DNA of 5,435 nucleotides, from NCBI GenBank assembly GCA_004556705.1, contig SFGA01000065.1, positions 1-5,435 on the forward strand, written 5' to 3'. The position numbers and the translations under genes were made by a program. Source of the DNA: Ruminococcus sp. (GTDB lineage Bacteria; Bacillota; Clostridia; Oscillospirales; Acutalibacteraceae). Below the pieces are notes generated by a model. It was given only the letters and a program-made list of their open reading frames with translations, did not search any database and had not been told where the DNA came from. How positions within the stretch are numbered: the stretch's first letter is position 1; each line of letters begins with the position of its first letter. Of this stretch, positions 1-5,435 are shown one piece after another.

Positions 1-53
1 CCTATTTTAAATTCTGCACTATAAACCTTGTTTTTTCTTCCTGTTTTACCCAT
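1..53 (-). CDS. IS3-family transposase OrfA, N-terminal 17 codons only (runs off the left edge)
   Basis: The minus-strand ATG at 53-51 opens a frame reading MGKTGRKNKVYSAEFKI with no stop before the window edge. A basic Gly/Lys/Arg-rich start followed by a Y-S-x-E-F-K motif is typical of the first helix of the helix-turn-helix DNA-binding protein OrfA of IS3-family elements, which recognises the terminal repeats. A near-perfect Shine-Dalgarno GGAGGTG lies at 69-63 with a 9-nt spacer, supporting this start. That site is fully paired in the hairpin described at 58-97. The rest of OrfA (normally around 100 residues or more) and OrfB would lie outside the window, so it is unknown whether the transposase is functional. 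Confidence 0.75.
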   Translation of the reverse strand, partial: MGKTGRKNKVYSAEFKI

Positions 54-57
54 AAAA

Positions 58-97
58 ATATGCACCTCCAAAAGTGTCTAACTTTTGGGGTGCATAT
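58..97 (-). promoter_or_regulatory. IS-terminal hairpin sequestering the OrfA ribosome binding site; terminator-like
   Basis: In minus-strand RNA sense, ATATGCACCCCAAAAGT (97-81) pairs with ACTTTTGGAGGTGCATAT (75-58). The stem has 17 base pairs with a single bulged A (position 67) and a 5-nt loop (80-76). The 3' arm contains the whole OrfA Shine-Dalgarno GGAGGTG (69-63). The stem is followed by a short T-run (57-54). Known precedent: several IS elements form such a structure only in transcripts that enter from outside, blocking transposase translation, whereas initiation inside the element omits the 5' arm. That this copy works the same way is inference, but the pairing is directly visible. 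The T-run may also let it terminate transcription from the DUF1294 gene. Confidence 0.75.
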
Positions 98-116
98 CAA
101 TAATTGTAGGTCATTT

Positions 117-401
117 TTATAATGGCATCGCACCATAATATACGAAATACAGATAATCGATTACTCCTGCTTGCAAAATCATAATAACGGGAATACCTAT
201 CATAAACTTTTTATGCTTTGTTTTGTGCCGTATTTTTTTCATTGTAATATACATTGCCAAAGAGCCGCCGAGTGCGGAAAGCAACAACAATGTTGACTCT
301 CTTATTCGTCTTTTTCCGCTTTTTGCCGCCTTTTTGTCATATACTGTTATGATAACGGAAACGAGCGAAATCACTACAAAATAAATTAAATAATAAATCA
401 T
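117..401 (-). CDS. DUF1294 family small membrane protein
   Basis: The 94-residue protein matches the known length and pattern of the DUF1294 family, whose function is unknown. It has a hydrophobic segment at about residues 3-20 and then the conserved cytosolic-looking stretch YDKKAAKSGKRRI (21-33). A second hydrophobic segment containing the LLLLSALGGSLA motif follows (about 38-54), then the basic motif RHKTKHKKF (58-66) and a third hydrophobic segment (about 67-90). It is therefore probably a polytopic inner-membrane protein with three helices. The start ATG at 401-399 is preceded by GGTGAT as ribosome binding site. A consensus sigma-A promoter lies just upstream (417-445), predicting an mRNA leader of only about 10 nt and good expression. 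It is divergent from the cell-wall gene at 458 and is followed within about 20 bp by an IS end. No terminator of its own is visible before the IS hairpin. Confidence 0.88.
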   Translation of the reverse strand: MIYYLIYFVVISLVSVIITVYDKKAAKSGKRRIRESTLLLLSALGGSLAMYITMKKIRHKTKHKKFMIGIPVIMILQAGVIDYLYFVYYGAMPL

Positions 402-415
402 TTTATCACCGAATA

Positions 416-421
416 TATTAT
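416..421 (+). promoter_or_regulatory. Candidate -10 element for the plus-strand cell-wall operon, overlapping the divergent -10
   Basis: TATTAT (5 of 6 consensus positions) lies on the plus strand, offset by one base from the minus-strand TATAAT at 422-417. It would start transcription near 428 and give a leader of about 30 nt before the ATG at 458. No good -35 hexamer sits 16-18 bp upstream: 392-399 is AT-rich without a TTGACA-like match. The call rests on the -10 symmetry and on the lack of a better candidate in the short divergent gap. Confidence 0.3.
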
Positions 422-445
422 AGAGGTAATCATTTTTTGTGTCAA
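417..445 (-). promoter_or_regulatory. Perfect consensus sigma-A promoter for the DUF1294 gene
   Basis: On the minus strand, TTGACA (445-440) and TATAAT (422-417) are separated by exactly 17 bp (439-423). Both hexamers match the housekeeping consensus at all six positions. The expected transcription start is near 410, about 10 nt before the ATG at 401, so the leader would consist of little more than the GGTGAT ribosome binding site. The -35 box overlaps the first base of the AGAAGGTG ribosome binding site of the divergent gene at 458, so the two 5' regions are interleaved. Confidence 0.88.
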
Positions 446-460
446 GAAGGTGTTAAAATG
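445..460 (+). promoter_or_regulatory. Ribosome binding site that sets the start of the GHL10 lipoprotein gene at ATG 458
   Basis: AGAAGGTG (445-452) precedes the ATG at 458 with a suitable 7-nt gap after the GG. The frame also extends upstream to a TTG at 437, but that would add seven residues before the signal peptide and place the ribosome binding site inside the gene. Starting at 458 gives a textbook lipoprotein signal sequence (positive MRR, hydrophobic core, LTSC). Confidence 0.85.
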
Positions 461-1672
461 CGTAGATTTATTTTGATTTTTATTGTGCTGTCTTTTTTTC
501 TCACATCCTGTACAAGCACAAATATAACAGCGCCGAAGCAGGAGAAAAATAATATTGAAAGTTCGACGGAACGTGTAAAAGCGGTATGGATAAATTATAA
601 TGAGCTTAGTATGAAGTCTGAAGCCGATAAAAGTGAAAACGCTTTTAGAATTAAGGCTGAAAATATGATGAAAAGCTGTGCCGAGTACGGCTTTAACAGA
701 GTTTTTGTTCAGGTTCGTCCTTTTTGTGATGCTTTTTATAAATCGGAGCTTTTCCCCGCAAGTGAATATTTAAGCGGTGTTCAAGGCGAATATATAGGCT
801 ATGACGCACTTGAAATTCTGTGCGAATACGCTCACAAATATTCTTTGAAAATCGACGCTTGGATAAATCCTTACAGGGTTTCGTATAAAACCGATATTAA
901 CGTTTTGTGTGAGGACAGTATTGCAAGAAAATGGTATTGCTCGGAAGAAAACGGCAGAAATGTAATTGTTCTTCCGAACGGTATATATTTTAACCCTGCA
1001 AAGGACGCCGTACACAAGCTGATTTTGGACGGTGTTCGGGAAATTATAAATAATTATGATGTTGACGGTATACATATTGACGATTATTTTTATCCGACGA
1101 CAGACAGCGCATTTGACGAAACGGAGTACACGAATTATACAAATTCGGGCGGCAAAATGTCTTTGGACGAATGGCGGCGTGAAAATGTAAATTCCCTTGT
1201 CAGCGATATTCATACGGTCGTAAAATCAAAGGATGAACGCTTGGTTTTCAGCATAAGCCCGTCGGGAGATATAGAAAAAAATGTGTCGGCTTATTATGCT
1301 GATATACCTCAATGGTGTAAGACGGGCGGTTATGTTGACTTGATAATTCCGCAGCTGTATTACGGCTTTCAAAACGAAAACAAGCCTTTTGAGGATATAT
1401 GCTTAAAGTGGCTTGCGCTTGAAAGAAACGAAAACGTAAGCTTGTGCATAGGGCTTGCTGTTTATAAATACGGCAAAGAGGACAGATATGCAGGCGCAGG
1501 CATATCGGAATGGCAGGAAAATACCGATATAATTTCTCGGCAAATTGAGTTTGTCGGCTCACAAAATGAAAGCGTCGGAGTTGCTTTATATTCCTATTCC
1601 TATATTTTTTCAAAAAATAATGTTAACAATTATATTTTTGAGTTACAAACGATAAAAAATATGATACAATGA
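458..1672 (+). CDS. GHL10-family glycoside-hydrolase-like lipoprotein (YngK/DigH-like)
   Basis: The 404-residue protein begins with a lipoprotein signal peptide: MRR, a hydrophobic run and lipobox LTSC, with Cys18 as the probable lipidated residue. It should sit on the outer face of the membrane. A Ser/Thr/Lys/Glu-rich linker leads to one GHL10 domain (about 38-350), a TIM-barrel family related to glycosidases. Visible motifs are RVKAVWINYNEL (39-50), RVFVQVRPFCDAFYKSE (81-97), IDAWINPYR (132-140), YFNPA (177-181), DVDGIHIDDYFYP (201-213, with acidic D208/D209), IIPQLYYGFQ (296-305) and LCIGLAVYK (329-337). The paired aspartates on the barrel-strand motif are the best active-site candidates. 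Relatives include B. subtilis YngK and E. coli DigH; the latter is a lipoprotein reported to cut peptidoglycan glycan strands lacking stem peptides. The amidase gene follows 28 bp downstream with no terminator, which suggests an operon and a wall substrate. Family is certain from motifs; substrate is inferred. Confidence 0.9.
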   Translation: MRRFILIFIVLSFFLTSCTSTNITAPKQEKNNIESSTERVKAVWINYNELSMKSEADKSENAFRIKAENMMKSCAEYGFNRVFVQVRPFCDAFYKSELFPASEYLSGVQGEYIGYDALEILCEYAHKYSLKIDAWINPYRVSYKTDINVLCEDSIARKWYCSEENGRNVIVLPNGIYFNPAKDAVHKLILDGVREIINNYDVDGIHIDDYFYPTTDSAFDETEYTNYTNSGGKMSLDEWRRENVNSLVSDIHTVVKSKDERLVFSISPSGDIEKNVSAYYADIPQWCKTGGYVDLIIPQLYYGFQNENKPFEDICLKWLALERNENVSLCIGLAVYKYGKEDRYAGAGISEWQENTDIISRQIEFVGSQNESVGVALYSYSYIFSKNNVNNYIFELQTIKNMIQ

Positions 1673-1700
1673 TTATATAAATTTTTTACGGAGTACAGGA

Positions 1701-3668
1701 ATGAAAAAGCAGATACTTAGAATTGCAGAAATGATGCTTTTAGCAGTCGTAACGGTCGGCATTTGTTTTGTCGGCTTAAAATACTTAAAGGAAGCACAGC
1801 CTCAGCAGCCGATAGTTGATGAAGCTACAACGTTGGCACAGGCTGTTCAAGAGGTTGCGGCAGAGGAAAAGACGCTTGTTATAACGTCTCCGACAGAAAG
1901 CAAAATTGCCGTAAATGAGCCGTCGATAGTCTTTAAGGGTGTTTGTAGAGCTGATTTGCCGCTTACAATAAATGATATACCGATCGAAAAGGCAGAGGAC
2001 GGAAGCTTTTCGTATTCTTTGCAGCTTAATGTAGGCGAAAACACAGCTGTTATTACAAACGGCGTTGAAACCTTTGAATTTAAGATTACATATAATTTTT
2101 CAATTATAAATTCCGTTTCTCCGAAAGGAAAGGTTTCTGTTGACGGGGGAACGGAAATCACGCTTACCGCCGAGGCACTAAAAAACTCCGAGGTTTACGC
2201 AATGCTCGGAAAAGAGAAAATCACAATGTCCGTTGTGGCTTGCGGCGATGTGTTCGATACTTATCAAGCTGTTTTTACAGCTCCTGCATCTGCTACGAAA
2301 TCCGTTAAGCTCGGAAAAATAACCTTTTATGCTTTGCTTGAAGGTATGAAGGACAGTATGGCGGGCGGTACAGTTACAATTAAGCCTGTTTCCTCTGCAA
2401 ATGTTAATATTGAAACGGGTAGGGGCGAGGTAGTTCCTCCGAGCATTGACAGCAACGGCTTTGTAAACGTGCTGTCTCCGTATGTTGACCACCAAAAGGG
2501 AAATGCCCTGATGTGTATAGTGAATACAGACTATGCTGAGACCGTTCCCGCAAACACGGCGGATGATAAATCAAATCCCGAGTATACGCCTTTAATCAAA
2601 GGTACTGTTGACTACATAAAGAGCGAAGCTGTTTATGACAATACCGAGTATTATATTCTGCTTTCGGGAACAAAGGTTGAAAAAAAGAATGTTTCTTCGT
2701 TTAACGGATATGTAATGCCGACTAATACAGCAACGGTTTCTTCAAACGAGAGAAGCACGGCTGAAATCACAATGAATTGGAAAGTGCCGTTTTACTCTGT
2801 TTTGCGAAATCAGTCGTATTATACGGGATATTCGGGAAGAAAATTCAACGTTTCTTCTTTTACCTCAAAATATATTGATTTTGTGTTCAAATATACCAAT
2901 GCGGCAGACGGCAGCGTTAAGTTTTCAAAAAGCTCTGTTGTAAGCTCTGCCGAATGGGTAGATGTCGGCGATGACGGTACAGCTACTTTAAGAGTTCATC
3001 TTAAAAATTCGGGCAAGTTTTACGGCTATAAGGCTTATTATTCTTCTGATAACCGTCTTATATTGAGGTTTAATGAAAAACCGCAGACGAAAGGTGCAAC
3101 TGTTGTAATCGACCCGGGGCACGGAGGCAAGGACTGCGGTGCTATTGCGGTTAACGGCACTTATGAGTCAAAGCTTAATTTGTCGCTTGCACTGAAGGTT
3201 AAAGCTAATTTGGAAAGCAAGGGTTACAATGTCAAAATACTCCGCACGGGAGATACGGGTAAAACGCTTAATGAGCGTCAGACTCTTGCAAGAAGCCAAG
3301 GCGGCGATATATTCGTTTCTCTTCATCACAATTCTTCGCCAAGCTCATCTTTAAGCGGAACAGAGGTTTATTATTACAGAGCTTATTCTAAACCGCTTGC
3401 GTCAAGTATTCACGCAAGGCTTGCCAATGAATGGCGAAGCGTTTATTCCGATAATTCTAATATGTACAACAAAGTTGTTGCGCCTGACGGCGGAGTAAGA
3501 TACTATCCGTTCAGAGTTATAAGAATTGAAGAGTGTCCTGCGGTGCTTGTCGAATGCGGTTATCTTTCAAATCCGACCGAATGTGCGTATGCCTGCGACG
3601 ACAATGTTAATTCTCGTATGGCGAAAGCAATAGCACAGGGCATTGAGGATTATTTTGCCAATTCTTGA
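1701..3668 (+). CDS. Exported zinc N-acetylmuramoyl-L-alanine amidase (Amidase_3) with long N-terminal beta-rich region
   Basis: The 655-residue enzyme should cleave the amide bond between muramic acid and the stem peptide of peptidoglycan. The start ATG has GGAG at 1690-1693, 7 nt upstream. Residues 1-30 hold a positively charged start and one hydrophobic segment (about 11-28) without a clear AxA cleavage site, so it is probably a membrane anchor. After an acidic linker come an Ig-like module (about 59-133, with a VNEPSIVFKG start and NVGENTAVI, like the glucodextranase-B type) and a second beta-rich segment (about 134-230). Then come about 230 residues I cannot assign. The catalytic domain (about 465-653) shows all expected features: DPGHGG with zinc ligand H474, YESKLNL with E489, SLHHN with H542, and VECGYLSN with catalytic E618. 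The unusually long front part probably targets or positions the enzyme on the wall. It shares a likely operon with the GHL10 lipoprotein upstream. Confidence 0.93.
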   Translation: MKKQILRIAEMMLLAVVTVGICFVGLKYLKEAQPQQPIVDEATTLAQAVQEVAAEEKTLVITSPTESKIAVNEPSIVFKGVCRADLPLTINDIPIEKAEDGSFSYSLQLNVGENTAVITNGVETFEFKITYNFSIINSVSPKGKVSVDGGTEITLTAEALKNSEVYAMLGKEKITMSVVACGDVFDTYQAVFTAPASATKSVKLGKITFYALLEGMKDSMAGGTVTIKPVSSANVNIETGRGEVVPPSIDSNGFVNVLSPYVDHQKGNALMCIVNTDYAETVPANTADDKSNPEYTPLIKGTVDYIKSEAVYDNTEYYILLSGTKVEKKNVSSFNGYVMPTNTATVSSNERSTAEITMNWKVPFYSVLRNQSYYTGYSGRKFNVSSFTSKYIDFVFKYTNAADGSVKFSKSSVVSSAEWVDVGDDGTATLRVHLKNSGKFYGYKAYYSSDNRLILRFNEKPQTKGATVVIDPGHGGKDCGAIAVNGTYESKLNLSLALKVKANLESKGYNVKILRTGDTGKTLNERQTLARSQGGDIFVSLHHNSSPSSSLSGTEVYYYRAYSKPLASSIHARLANEWRSVYSDNSNMYNKVVAPDGGVRYYPFRVIRIEECPAVLVECGYLSNPTECAYACDDNVNSRMAKAIAQGIEDYFANS

Positions 3669-3681
3669 GATGTAATTTTTG

Positions 3682-3710
3682 TTGAATAAGTTTTGAAAAT
3701 GTGCTATTAT
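3682..3710 (+). promoter_or_regulatory. Extended -10 sigma-A promoter for the glucosaminidase gene
   Basis: TTGAAT (3682-3687, 4 of 6) and TATTAT (3705-3710, 5 of 6) are separated by 17 bp. A TG at 3702-3703 gives a TGn extended -10. The predicted start is near 3717, a leader of about 20 nt before the ribosome binding site AAAGGA (3725-3730) and ATG 3738. There is no hairpin plus T-run between the amidase stop and this promoter, so read-through from the upstream operon could add to expression. Confidence 0.7.
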
Positions 3711-3737
3711 GTAAAAAATGCTTGAAAGGATGTTTTG

Positions 3738-5435
3738 ATGAAAACGAAGAGAATATTATCAATCTTTATCGTTACGGCGGTGCTTGTGATTTTGCTGGCA
3801 ATTTCTGCTTTTGCAAAGACGACCGGCGTTACAAGCGGACAGGCGAATGTTCGCTCCGGTCCGGGTAAGTCACACAGCCTTGTTTATGAAAATTTACCGA
3901 GCGGAGTTTCATTGGAAATTCTTGAAACGGTAAAAAGTGATGACGGATCAAAACCGTGGCATCATATCAATTTTACCTTTAACGGTAAAGCTTATACCGG
4001 TTATATAAGCTCGGGTTACGTTAATAATATTTCGTATTCAGACGATAACAATAACGGTACATATACATCTGAAATACCGAAGGAATATGCCTCCTATATT
4101 TCTGCGCTCAAAGAAAAGCATCCGAATTGGACTTTTAAGTTTTACAATACAGGACTTGAATGGAGCGATGTTGTTAAAGGCGAAACAAAGCCGGGTATCA
4201 GCGCAATTTCAGGAACAAAGCCGATTTCCTACCGTTCGACCTCTCACAACTTCAGAAATGGCGTAACCGGCTATGTTTATGGATATTATATTAAAGTAAA
4301 CGGCTCTAAGGCTACCGTAATCAACACGAACGGCAACCTTAATGTCAGAAACGGAATAGGAACTTCGAACACAACAATTATCTGCTCTATTCCCGCAGGA
4401 ACGGTTGTCGATTATCTCGGCTTTGCAGGAACCGACGAAAAGGGTAGGGATTGGTATCAGATTAAATACGATAACGGCTACACCTTTACTCCGATTGAAG
4501 GTTCAAGCTGGTATCAGGCTCACGGTCAAGTAGTTCAGTATTATCTTGACCCGAGGAATTTCCTTGACGAGCAATCGGTATTTATGTTTGAAAATCTCGG
4601 CTTCGAATCGTCTGTACATACCGTAGCCGGTGTTCAAAGTATACTTGATAAAGCAGCTTGGGCAAAGGGAACTGTTCAAACAACCGACGGCAGAAGCATC
4701 TCATACGCAGAAGCCTTTTATGAAGCAGGTCAAAAGTACGGAGTTTCGCCTTATCATCTCGCATCAAGAGCTGTTCAAGAGGTAGGTGCAAGCGGTTCCG
4801 ATGCTGCTTGGGGAAGCAATTCAACCTACAACGGTATTTATAATTTTTACAGTATCGGTGCAAATACCGGTATGATGGACGGACTTAATTGGGCAAGTCA
4901 AAGCGGTAATTATGGCAGACCGTGGAATACGGCGTATAAGTCAATTGTCGGCGGTGCGGAGTTTATAGCTAAAGGATATATCAGCGTAGGTCAGTCAAGT
5001 CTTTATTTCCAAAAATTTGATGTAATTGCATCAGGCGGACTTTACAACCATCAGTATATGTCTAACGTTTCAGCACCTGCAAGCGAAAGCATAAATGTTT
5101 ACAAAGGTTATGATAAAATAAACTGCTTGGGCTCTAACTTTGAGTTTGTAATTCCCGTTTATAAGAATATGCTCATTTTAGCTTGCAAATTGCCTGTCTC
5201 TTCCAACACGCCTAATATGGAAAAGGATACGGATATTGCATTTGTTTTTCCTGATGTGTTCTCGGGCGATTGGTATTACAACGCAGTCAGATTTAACGTT
5301 GAAAAGGGCTATATAACCGGCTATTCAAACGGCACATTCGGACCTGCAAACAACATTCAAAGACAGGACTTCGCACTTATTCTTGCGAGAATTGCAGGTG
5401 CAGACCTTTCGGCTTACGAAGGACAGAACGGCGGA
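3738..5435 (+). CDS. Secreted GH73-type endo-beta-N-acetylglucosaminidase with two SH3-like domains and a C-terminal SLH domain (3' end beyond window)
   Basis: The frame is open for 566 codons to the right edge. ATG 3738 follows AAAGGA with a 7-nt spacer. A cleavable signal peptide ends at AFA-KT (after residue 26). A bacterial SH3 domain (about 29-97) carries ANVRSGPG and GYISSGYV. A family-typical segment follows (IPKEYASYISALKEKHPNWTF, about 113-133, shown here from the middle: LKEKHPNWTF). A second SH3-like domain (about 176-247, with LNVRNGIGTS and DWYQIKY) comes next. The catalytic region (about 268-440) has YYLDPRNFL, YGVSPYHLASRAVQEVG with E348 the likely catalytic acid, and YNFYSIGA. 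This matches LytD-like glucosaminidases, which cut the backbone after GlcNAc. The region 441-500 is a linker. An SLH domain starts at FPDVFSGDWYYNAV (504-517) and continues with GYITGYSNGTFGP. SLH domains usually come in threes and bind pyruvylated wall polysaccharide, so one or two more repeats probably follow outside the window. Confidence 0.9.
   Translation, partial: MKTKRILSIFIVTAVLVILLAISAFAKTTGVTSGQANVRSGPGKSHSLVYENLPSGVSLEILETVKSDDGSKPWHHINFTFNGKAYTGYISSGYVNNISYSDDNNNGTYTSEIPKEYASYISALKEKHPNWTFKFYNTGLEWSDVVKGETKPGISAISGTKPISYRSTSHNFRNGVTGYVYGYYIKVNGSKATVINTNGNLNVRNGIGTSNTTIICSIPAGTVVDYLGFAGTDEKGRDWYQIKYDNGYTFTPIEGSSWYQAHGQVVQYYLDPRNFLDEQSVFMFENLGFESSVHTVAGVQSILDKAAWAKGTVQTTDGRSISYAEAFYEAGQKYGVSPYHLASRAVQEVGASGSDAAWGSNSTYNGIYNFYSIGANTGMMDGLNWASQSGNYGRPWNTAYKSIVGGAEFIAKGYISVGQSSLYFQKFDVIASGGLYNHQYMSNVSAPASESINVYKGYDKINCLGSNFEFVIPVYKNMLILACKLPVSSNTPNMEKDTDIAFVFPDVFSGDWYYNAVRFNVEKGYITGYSNGTFGPANNIQRQDFALILARIAGADLSAYEGQNGG

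Larger units (their letters stand above)
1..99 (-). mobile_element. Left (orfA-proximal) end of an IS3-family, IS150-like insertion sequence, cut by the window edge
   Basis: Read on the minus strand, the sequence from 99 inward begins TGATATGCACCCCAAAAGTT and continues AGACA. This resembles terminal inverted repeats of the IS150 group of IS3-family elements, which start with TG and carry a CCCCAAAA-GTT-GACA core. Within 50 bp an open frame starts that looks like IS3 OrfA. IS3 elements move by copy-paste through a circular intermediate, using an OrfA-OrfB fusion made by programmed frameshifting. Only this end is visible, so the exact boundary (a TG at 99-98 or at 94-93), the target duplication and whether the element is intact cannot be seen. 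The insertion point lies 17-22 bp beyond the stop codon of the DUF1294 gene, leaving that gene undamaged. Family assignment rests on recognition of the repeat and the OrfA start, not on a search. Confidence 0.78.

Noticed and set aside
437..457. Upstream TTG start at 437 for the GHL10 gene
   Set aside because: It would add MCQEGVK before a complete lipoprotein signal peptide and swallow the AGAAGGTG ribosome binding site; the ATG at 458 is clearly better.
770..1213. 147-codon open frame on the minus strand
   Set aside because: Lies wholly inside the well-supported GHL10 gene; the translation has no recognisable motif and no ribosome binding site logic. Antisense shadow.
1248..1613. 121-codon minus-strand open frame
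   Set aside because: Antisense to the GHL10 gene, with an unnatural Arg/Cys/Gln-rich composition.
1635..1700. Possible internal promoter before the amidase gene (TTACAA / TACAAT)
   Set aside because: The -35 matches only 3 of 6 positions with a 16-bp spacer inside coding sequence; the 28-bp gap fits simple co-transcription.
1847..2495. Two minus-strand open frames (1847-2161 and 2178-2495)
   Set aside because: Both are antisense to the amidase N-terminal region, whose plus-strand frame is continuous and has recognisable domains.
3669..3737. Terminator after the amidase gene
   Set aside because: No inverted repeat with a following T-run is visible; the gap is explained by the extended -10 promoter and ribosome binding site of the next gene.
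1842..4783. Exact 14-bp repeat GCTGTTCAAGAGGT at 1842-1855 and 4770-4783
   Set aside because: Both copies encode AVQEV in frame in unrelated protein regions; best explained by chance and shared codon preference.
4582..4863. 93-codon minus-strand open frame
   Set aside because: Antisense to the glucosaminidase catalytic region; Arg/Leu/Cys-rich low-quality translation.

Overview
The window looks like chromosome from an anaerobic Gram-positive bacterium of the Clostridia, plausibly near Ruminococcus or Oscillospiraceae. The evidence is an AT-rich composition, AGGAGG-type ribosome binding sites, consensus sigma-A promoters, a Gram-positive style lipoprotein signal and an S-layer-homology (SLH) anchored wall hydrolase. 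The genus is inference; no rRNA or other marker gene is present.

Left edge (1-99, minus strand): the orfA end of an IS3-family insertion sequence (IS150-like terminal repeat). It holds the first 17 codons of OrfA and a long hairpin that buries the OrfA Shine-Dalgarno sequence. The rest of the element lies outside the window. Directly upstream on the same strand is a small DUF1294 membrane protein gene (117-401), driven by a perfect TTGACA-17-TATAAT promoter at 417-445. The IS therefore sits 17-22 bp behind the stop codon of a well-expressed gene and in the same direction.

From 458 to the right edge everything runs on the plus strand and encodes cell-wall enzymes. They are a GHL10-family glycoside-hydrolase-like lipoprotein (458-1672), a zinc N-acetylmuramoyl-L-alanine amidase with long N-terminal beta-rich domains (1701-3668), and a secreted GH73-type glucosaminidase with two SH3-like domains and a C-terminal SLH domain (3738 to beyond 5435). 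The first two genes are 28 bp apart and probably form an operon. The third has its own extended -10 promoter at 3682-3710.

Taken together the three exported enzymes could disassemble peptidoglycan in order. The amidase strips stem peptides, the GHL10 lipoprotein may cut the resulting peptide-free (denuded) glycan, as its E. coli relative DigH does, and the glucosaminidase cuts the glycan backbone while held to the wall by SLH. The most notable points are this amidase/GHL10 pairing, the IS hairpin acting as a translation lock (and possibly a terminator), a possible bidirectional promoter at 416-422, and an SH3-like domain apparently inserted inside the glucosaminidase region. No stretch over 300 bases lacks a gene.
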